Shown here: piece after piece, positions 58,940-64,000 of the stretch
Layout: every line of letters begins with the position of its first letter
Position numbering within the stretch: the stretch's first letter is position 1
DNA from: Mycetohabitans rhizoxinica HKI 454
GTDB taxonomy: Bacteria; Pseudomonadota; Gammaproteobacteria; Burkholderiales; Burkholderiaceae
Assembly (NCBI RefSeq): GCF_000198775.1
Contig: NC_014722.1
Coordinates: 1,452,845-1,516,844 of the forward strand
Direction of reading: 5' to 3'
Length of the DNA stretch: 64,000 nt
Program-made: the position numbers and the translations under genes
The notes under the pieces: model-generated
What the model was told of the DNA's origin: nothing
The model's database searches: none
Seen by the model: the letters and a program-made list of their open reading frames with translations, nothing else

Positions 58940-59231
58940 AGTCAATGCACTGCCGCGCGTCGCGCACACTCGCCACAAACGCCTTGATTTTCTCGTGCTC
59001 GGGATGCACTGCGTAGGCTTCAAGCGCGGCCTTGTTATCGAACTCGGACACGAGTACCACATCATAGGTCGCCTCGAGCCCCGGCGTCGCGACGCCGACC
59101 TCGAAGCGGCGAATGCCGGGCACGATGTTCCGACAGCCTTCGAGCAGCGCTTTCAGCCGGACTGCGTTCGTTGCGCGGTCCGCACCTTCGGCTTGCTCCT
59201 TCAATTTCCACATGACAATATGTTTCAGCAC
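58929..59231 (-). CDS. Dabb-domain protein (stress-responsive A/B barrel)
   Basis: A 100-residue dimeric alpha/beta-barrel protein. MLKHIVMWKLKEQAEG, TYDVVLVSEFDNKAALEAYA and HPEHEKIKAFVASV are typical of the Dabb family. GGAGGCAG precedes the start. First gene of a two-gene unit with the thioesterase. Biochemical role unknown. Confidence 0.85.
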   Translation of the reverse strand: MLKHIVMWKLKEQAEGADRATNAVRLKALLEGCRNIVPGIRRFEVGVATPGLEATYDVVLVSEFDNKAALEAYAVHPEHEKIKAFVASVRDARQCIDYEA

Positions 59232-59669
59232 ATCTGCCTCCTTGAACGCTGATCCGACAATTGAACCCGTATTGCATCACGACGCGGTGATCATCGCGTC
59301 GCGGGGGCGGACCAGCAAGCCCGCCATTTTGCCTCTGATCGGCGTTTCTGTCGCATGCCGCCGCGCGGCGGCCGCGTGACCGTCATCGTGCATTGGTGGC
59401 CCGTCGATGCGCTAGGACACGATTTTGACATCGCCGACATGCCGCGCTATATGCGCGATCAACGACGAGATCCACAACGAACTATCCGCCACCTAAACGC
59501 ACTATCTGTCATCTGGCACAGCAACGGTGCGCATCGGGCGTTTCCTGATGTGTTTCGATTCATCAGTACAAACGTGGGCGACGGCATTGTCGTGCCCACA
59601 GCTCGCCAGGGATCGGCAAGCGGGCGAGGGACGATCTACAATAGAGGCTAATACGACACCGGAGCGCTC
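59232..59669. other. Divergent intergenic region before selO
   Basis: About 440 bases between the divergent Dabb and selO genes, presumably with both promoters. A 98-codon open frame at 59355-59651 has no recognisable protein character and is not called. Confidence 0.4.
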
Positions 59670-61220
59670 ATGGCGTTTTCCCAAAGCGGCACCGTTGTTC
59701 ACGAACAGCCGGCATTTGCGGGCGCAATCGATCTGAATCGGCCCGGCGCGTTCTCCCAACTCGGCACGCAGTTCCTCACGCGGCAAAGCGCCACGCCGTT
59801 GCCTGATCCGTATGTGGTCGCTGTTTCCACCGACCTCGCGCACGAACTCGGCTTGGGCGCCACGGCACTGACCGATCCCGCGTTCGCTGACTACTTCTGC
59901 GGTAATCTGACGCAATACCTGGAGCACGCGGCGTTGCCCTTCGCCAGCGTGTATTCTGGCCACCAGTTCGGCGTCTGGGCCGGCCAACTCGGCGACGGAC
60001 GCGCGTTGACGCTCGGCGAGACCGAGCATCGCGGACAGCGCCAGGAAATACAGATCAAGGGCGGTGGTCGGACCCCCTACTCACGCACGGGCGATGGCCG
60101 GGCGGTGCTGCGCTCGTCGATCCGCGAATTCCTGTGCTCGGAGGCGATGCACTGTCTCGGCATTCCGACCACGCGCGCGTTGTGTGTGATCGGCTCGGAC
60201 ACACCAGTCTACCGCGAGACGGTAGAAACGGCGGCGGTCACGACGCGTGTCGCGCCGACATTCATTCGGTTTGGCCATTTCGAGCACTTTTATTCGACTG
60301 GACAAGTGGAGGCGTTGCGTCGGCTCGCAGACCATGTGATCGAGCGTGAATTCCCGTCTTGCCGCGACGCGCAGGATCCCTATCTCGCATTGCTGACGGC
60401 CGTCTGCGAGCGCACGGCTGCGTTGATAGCGCATTGGCAGGCGGTGGGTTTCTGCCATGGCGTAATGAATACGGACAACATGTCGATCATTGGACTGACG
60501 ATCGACTATGGGCCGTTCGGCTTCATCGACGGCTTCGACGCAAACCATATCTGCAACCACTCTGACACGTCCGGGCGATATGCGTACCAGCAACAGCCGC
60601 ACGTGGGCCGCTGGAATCTGATTTGTCTGGCGCAGGCGCTCGTGCCACTGATCGGCGCACACCGGGGCACGGCCGGGGATGAGCGTGCGATCGCGGATGC
60701 ACGCGATGCACTGCAAGGGTACCAGGCTCACTTCGGCCCGGCACTGGAGGCGCGCTTCCGTGCCAAGCTGGGACTGGCCACGGCCGAGCCGGACGATGTC
60801 GCGTTAATTAATCGTCTGTTGGCGCTCATGCACGCGAACCACGCGGATTTCACATTGACCTTCCGGCGCATGGCCGGTGTGTGTCAGCACGATGCTTCCG
60901 GTGACGCACCCGTGCGTGACTTGTTCGTCGATCGCGCGGCGTTCGATGCATGGGCGGCCACTTATCGACAGCGCCTGAAAACCGAGCCCGCAGACGACGC
61001 GACGCGTCGCGCAGCAATGAACCGCGTCAATCCGAAATACGTGCTACGCAACCATCTGGCTGAGCAGGCGGTCCGTGCAGCGAACGGAAAGGACTTCACC
61101 GAAATTGCACGGCTATTGCAGGTCTTGTCGCGCCCGTTCGACGAGCAACCCGAGTATGAGGCATACGCGGCTTTGCCGCCGGATTGGGCCGCCTCGCTTT
61201 CGGTGAGCTGTTCATCCTGA
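59670..61220 (+). CDS. selO: Protein adenylyltransferase SelO (YdiU)
   Basis: A 516-residue pseudokinase-fold enzyme that transfers AMP to proteins and is linked to redox stress. Nucleotide site [20 protein letters not shown], the segment [15 protein letters not shown], the catalytic region [14 protein letters not shown] and DYGPFGFID are all present. The protein ends in VSCSS, the conserved C-terminal cysteine motif of the family. ATG 59670 fits the family start. It is followed by msrB, a redox repair gene, on the same strand. Confidence 0.92.
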   Translation: MAFSQSGTVVHEQPAFAGAIDLNRPGAFSQLGTQFLTRQSATPLPDPYVVAVSTDLAHELGLGATALTDPAFADYFCGNLTQYLEHAALPFASVYSGHQFGVWAGQLGDGRALTLGETEHRGQRQEIQIKGGGRTPYSRTGDGRAVLRSSIREFLCSEAMHCLGIPTTRALCVIGSDTPVYRETVETAAVTTRVAPTFIRFGHFEHFYSTGQVEALRRLADHVIEREFPSCRDAQDPYLALLTAVCERTAALIAHWQAVGFCHGVMNTDNMSIIGLTIDYGPFGFIDGFDANHICNHSDTSGRYAYQQQPHVGRWNLICLAQALVPLIGAHRGTAGDERAIADARDALQGYQAHFGPALEARFRAKLGLATAEPDDVALINRLLALMHANHADFTLTFRRMAGVCQHDASGDAPVRDLFVDRAAFDAWAATYRQRLKTEPADDATRRAAMNRVNPKYVLRNHLAEQAVRAANGKDFTEIARLLQVLSRPFDEQPEYEAYAALPPDWAASLSVSCSS

Positions 61221-61342
61221 GCGGCTGCCGCGTCATGCGCGCAACTGCAGCTGCGGCAGCCGCACCGGTAACAGCGCCACGATCCGCGTGGTCGTCACTG
61301 GCAAGCGTGTCCACGCTCATTTATTAGCAGGAAGCTTCCATC

Positions 61343-61828
61343 ATGGCTGATATCCCTCACCCTTCCCGTCCAACAGACCCAGCACACCCGGCCACGTCTG
61401 ACACGGCAGGCGAGCCGCTCGCCGCGGCGGCGCCGCAGCATACGGTGCATAAGTCCGAGGCCGAGTGGCGCGAGCAACTCGCGCCGATAGCTTACGAAGT
61501 CACCCGCCGCGCGGCAACCGAGCGTCCGTTCACCGGCGAGTACTGGGATCACTGGGAACGCGGCGTCTATCATTGTGTTTGCTGCGGCACACCGCTGTTC
61601 GAATCATCAACGAAATTCGATGCAGGCTGCGGGTGGCCCAGCTACTTCAAGCCGATCCATGGCGAAGTCATGACTGAGAAGACGGACCGCTCGCATGGCA
61701 TGCTGCGCGTCGAGGTGCGTTGCAAGGTGTGCGACGCGCACCTCGGGCACGTGTTCAACGACGGCCCCGCGCCCACCGGGCTGCGCTATTGCATCAACTC
61801 GGCTGCGTTACAATTCGACCCCAGCTAA
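61343..61828 (+). CDS. msrB: Peptide-methionine (R)-S-oxide reductase MsrB
   Basis: A 161-residue enzyme that repairs R-methionine sulfoxide. Zinc is bound by CVCC and CKVC; the catalytic cysteine is in [31 protein letters not shown] is the family core. A variable Pro/Ala-rich stretch of about 30 residues precedes the domain. GGAAGC lies upstream. Likely same transcript as selO and yciB. Confidence 0.92.
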   Translation: MADIPHPSRPTDPAHPATSDTAGEPLAAAAPQHTVHKSEAEWREQLAPIAYEVTRRAATERPFTGEYWDHWERGVYHCVCCGTPLFESSTKFDAGCGWPSYFKPIHGEVMTEKTDRSHGMLRVEVRCKVCDAHLGHVFNDGPAPTGLRYCINSAALQFDPS

Positions 61829-61857
61829 ACCGATGCCCGTTTGCCACAACCGCCACC

Positions 61858-62388
61858 ATGAAACTCCTGTTTGACCTGCTACCGATCGCGCTTTTTTTCA
61901 TTGCCTTTAAAGTATGGAACATCTATGTCGCGACCGGCGTGGCGATTGCCGCCGTGCTGGTGCAGGTGGCGTGGTCGGCGTTTCGCCATCGGCGCGTCGA
62001 CCCGATGCTATGGGTGAGCCTGGCCATCGTCGTCGTATTTGGTGGTGCGACCCTGGTGCTGCATAACGACACGTTTATCAAGTGGAAGCCGACCGTGCTG
62101 TACTGGGCATTCTCGCTGGCGATGCTGTTTTCGCAATTTGTGCTGCGCAAGAACCTGATCCAGAAGGCCATGAGCGCGCAAATCAAGCTGCCCTCACCGG
62201 TCTGGGACCAGCTCAACGTTGCCTGGGCGCTGTTCTTCGCGGCGCTGGGTATCGCCAACCTGTTCGTCGCGTACCGGTTCTCGACCGATACCTGGGTCGA
62301 CTTTAAGCTGTTCGGCACGACTGGCGCGATGCTTGTGTTCATCGTCGCGCAGAGCCTATGGCTCGCCCGGCACATGAAGGAAGAATAA
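61858..62388 (+). CDS. yciB: Inner membrane-spanning protein YciB (septation protein A)
   Basis: A 176-residue integral membrane protein with about five helices. [40 protein letters not shown] and [20 protein letters not shown] are typical. The family is linked to cell envelope and septum formation. Start at ATG 61858, 29 bases after msrB. bolA follows after four bases, so they are one operon. Confidence 0.92.
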   Translation: MKLLFDLLPIALFFIAFKVWNIYVATGVAIAAVLVQVAWSAFRHRRVDPMLWVSLAIVVVFGGATLVLHNDTFIKWKPTVLYWAFSLAMLFSQFVLRKNLIQKAMSAQIKLPSPVWDQLNVAWALFFAALGIANLFVAYRFSTDTWVDFKLFGTTGAMLVFIVAQSLWLARHMKEE

Positions 62389-62392
62389 GCCA

Positions 62393-62701
62393 ATGACCGA
62401 TGCATTCCTGACCACCTCGGCCGAGCAGCGCATCGCGCTGATCCGCGAGCGCCTGGGCGCCGCCCTGTCGCCGCTTGCGCTGGAGGTCCGCGACGACAGC
62501 GCACAGCATGCCGGACATGCCGGTGCGGCCGCCGGCGGCCACTATACGGTGACCATCGTTGCGGCCGCATTCGACAGCCGTACCCGGGTGGCCCGGCACC
62601 GGCTGGTGTATGATGCGCTCTCTGATGCGATGCAGCGCGGCATCCATGCGCTGTCGATCCATGCATACACGCCAGAAGAATTCCATTCGTCTCCCCGTTA
62701 G
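62393..62701 (+). CDS. BolA family protein
   Basis: A 102-residue BolA-type protein. IALIRERLGAALSPLALEVR, HYTVTIVAAAFDSRTRVARH and RLVYDALSDAMQRGIHALSI show the fold, with the conserved H-R/RH motif before LVY. Family members act with glutaredoxins in Fe-S handling and in stress-related morphology. A slightly longer loop (GHAGAAAGG) replaces the usual short turn. Same operon as yciB and the isomerase gene. Confidence 0.87.
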   Translation: MTDAFLTTSAEQRIALIRERLGAALSPLALEVRDDSAQHAGHAGAAAGGHYTVTIVAAAFDSRTRVARHRLVYDALSDAMQRGIHALSIHAYTPEEFHSSPR

Positions 62702-62710
62702 GATGTTCTG

Positions 62711-63493
62711 ATGATCTTGAGAAAAGCCCGCTTGTGGGCCGCGCTCGCAGGTTGCGTGGCGGCACCCGCATTTGCCCAAAACATTGCCGTGGTTAATGGC
62801 ACACCGATACCGAAAGCACGTGCCGACGCGCTGGTCAAGGAGCTGACGCGCCAAGGGCAACAGGACTCGCCGCAGCTGCAGGTGATGGTTCGCGAGGAGC
62901 TGGTCAATCGCGAGTTGCTGATGGAGGAAGCGCTGCGGCGTGGCATCGCAAACCGGCCCGACGTGAAAGCGCAGATTGCGCTGGCCGACCAGAGCGTTGT
63001 GATCCGCGCGCTGATCGACGATTTCCTGAAGAACAACAAGCCCAGCGACGACGAAATCAAGGCGCGCTATGAGCAGTTGATCAAGCAGGCCGGTGGCGGT
63101 AATGAGCTACACTTGCATCACATTCTGGTGCCGGACGAGCAGCAGGCGAAGGAGCTGATCGCCAAGATCAAGGCGGGTGCGAGCTTCGAGGACCTCGCGA
63201 AGCAACATTCGAAGGATCCGGGCTCGGCCAAGAACGGCGGAGACCTGGACTGGGCGAACCCGCAAAGCTATGTCCCCGAGTTCGCGGACGCAGCGGGCAA
63301 GCTGAAAAAGGGCGAGGTGACGTCAACGCCCGTTCATACGCAGTTCGGCTGGCATATCATCCGGCTCGACGACTCGCGCGCGATCCAGCCGCCGCCGCTG
63401 GACCAGGTCAAGGCGCAGGTTGCGCAACAGCTGACGCAGGAAAAGCTGCAGCAATTCAACGCCGAATTGCACAAGAACGCAAAGATTCAGTAA
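62711..63493 (+). CDS. Periplasmic parvulin-type peptidyl-prolyl isomerase
   Basis: A 260-residue exported foldase. The signal peptide is MILRKARLWAALAGCVAAPA ending FAQ. A helical SurA/PpiD-like N-terminal part follows, then the rotamase domain from ELHLHHILVPDEQQAKELI to PVHTQFGWHIIRLDD, and a C-terminal helix. Such proteins help outer-membrane proteins fold. Nine bases after bolA; last gene of the operon, followed by a strong terminator. Confidence 0.9.
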   Translation: MILRKARLWAALAGCVAAPAFAQNIAVVNGTPIPKARADALVKELTRQGQQDSPQLQVMVREELVNRELLMEEALRRGIANRPDVKAQIALADQSVVIRALIDDFLKNNKPSDDEIKARYEQLIKQAGGGNELHLHHILVPDEQQAKELIAKIKAGASFEDLAKQHSKDPGSAKNGGDLDWANPQSYVPEFADAAGKLKKGEVTSTPVHTQFGWHIIRLDDSRAIQPPPLDQVKAQVAQQLTQEKLQQFNAELHKNAKIQ

Positions 63494-63553
63494 TACGCGG
63501 TCCAGTAATACACAAAAGGCGCCGCCATGCCCGCGGCAGCGCATCCCAGCCTG

Positions 63554-63582
63554 CAAATGGCCGCCTAGTAGGCGGCCATTTG
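63554..63582. terminator. Bidirectional terminator between the isomerase gene and purL
   Basis: CAAATGGCCGCC (63554-63565) pairs perfectly with GGCGGCCATTTG (63571-63582) around TAGTA. Paired A- and T-rich ends flank the GC stem, as in terminators serving both convergent genes. Confidence 0.8.
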
Positions 63583-63639
63583 TCTATTCAACACCCCGTA
63601 ACAAAGCGGCCGGCGCGCCGCGCGCGCGGCCAAGCGTGG

Positions 63640-64000
63640 TCAACCGACCCAGCGCCGCGCGTTGCGGTACAGTCGCAGCCACGGACTTGCCTCGCCCCAC
63701 TCTTGCGGATGCCAGCTCATTTGCACGGTCCGATGTACGCGCTCGGTATGCGGCATCAGGACGGTGAAGCGTCCGTCCGGGGTGGTCACCGACGTAATGC
63801 CCTGCGGCGAGCCGTTCGGATTGAATGGGTAGCGCTCGGTTACCACACCGTGATGGTCGATATAGCGCATCGCGACCTGTACGCTCGACAGATCTCCTTG
63901 TTGCGAAAAGTCCGCATAGCCTTCGCCGTGCGCCACAGCAACAGGCAGTCGAGAGCCCTCGAGCCCGGCAAAGAAAATCGATGGCGATTTTTCAATCTGC
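63640..64000 (-). CDS. purL: Phosphoribosylformylglycinamidine synthase PurL, C-terminal end
   Basis: Only the last 120 codons lie in the window. KSPSIFFAGLEGSRLPVAVA, then HGEGYADFSQQGD with the His and Glu of the glutaminase triad, and TVLMPHTERVHRTVQMSW near the end are the C-terminal glutamine-amidotransferase domain of the large (about 1350-residue) PurL of purine biosynthesis. The gene continues past position 64000. Confidence 0.9.
   Translation of the reverse strand, partial: QIEKSPSIFFAGLEGSRLPVAVAHGEGYADFSQQGDLSSVQVAMRYIDHHGVVTERYPFNPNGSPQGITSVTTPDGRFTVLMPHTERVHRTVQMSWHPQEWGEASPWLRLYRNARRWVG

Noticed and set aside
59355..59651. 98-codon open frame upstream of selO
   Set aside because: No family resemblance, odd composition for a protein, and position in a divergent promoter region of GC-rich DNA.

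Overview
The window looks like the chromosome of a GC-rich betaproteobacterium of the Burkholderia group, most likely an endofungal symbiont lineage such as Mycetohabitans (formerly Burkholderia rhizoxinica). This is inference from gene content and order: a livHMGF cassette, prkA-yeaH-spoVR, holB-tmk-mltG, selO-msrB-yciB-bolA-ppiC-purL, an NRPS assembly line, effector-like genes, and very many broken genes and insertion-sequence scars. The pattern of single-base frameshifts, premature stops and deletion junctions suggests ongoing genome reduction.

Layout. 1-7.7 kb: end of a branched-chain amino acid ABC transporter (livH, livM, livG, livF), an alpha/beta hydrolase, an Old Yellow Enzyme reductase, a broken MFS transporter, a LysR regulator and a MarC membrane protein. 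7.7-19.8 kb: IS scars, then an NRPS locus with modules C-A-MT-PCP, C(dual E/C)-A-PCP and C-A(broken). The locus is damaged by a frameshift near 15.16 kb, a stop at 17.77 kb and loss of the interior of module 3. What looks like the detached thioesterase tail lies at 19.6 kb, beyond an IS scar, a ParB-like scar and a complete higBA toxin-antitoxin pair.

19.8-30 kb: a mobile-element graveyard with an integrase scar, IS5-type scars, a Phd/PIN toxin-antitoxin pair, one complete DDE insertion sequence with double-motif ends, two decayed copies of an AT-rich unknown gene, an IS110/IS1111-type element with a structured 3' non-coding region, and a complete IS21 element (istAB). A 5'-truncated relative of an F-box effector lies at 21.1 kb. 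At 30.0 kb there is an effector-like gene behind a TTCG-N17-TTCG box.

31-49 kb: mostly core genome. It holds prkA-yeaH-spoVR, a decayed sugar ABC ATPase, a lone receiver-domain protein, a SYLF lipoprotein, trehalose synthesis (otsA) next to a glycosyltransferase, an MscS channel, a Rap1a/Tai-like protein, an ankyrin protein, and the tatD-holB-tmk-mltG operon. 49.2-56.5 kb: an AT-richer island between mltG and ygfZ. It carries a frameshifted effector-like gene, an intact 449-residue protein with an N-terminal F-box-like motif, IS3 and phage tail-fibre scars, an AT-rich methyltransferase, and a relBE pair.

56.6-64 kb: core genome again, with a frameshifted ygfZ, a deletion that fused the broken NRDE and oxidoreductase genes, a thioesterase, a Dabb protein, selO, msrB, yciB, bolA and a periplasmic PpiC-type isomerase. 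A strong hairpin terminator separates these from the 3' end of purL on the opposite strand. No tRNA, rRNA or CRISPR array was seen.
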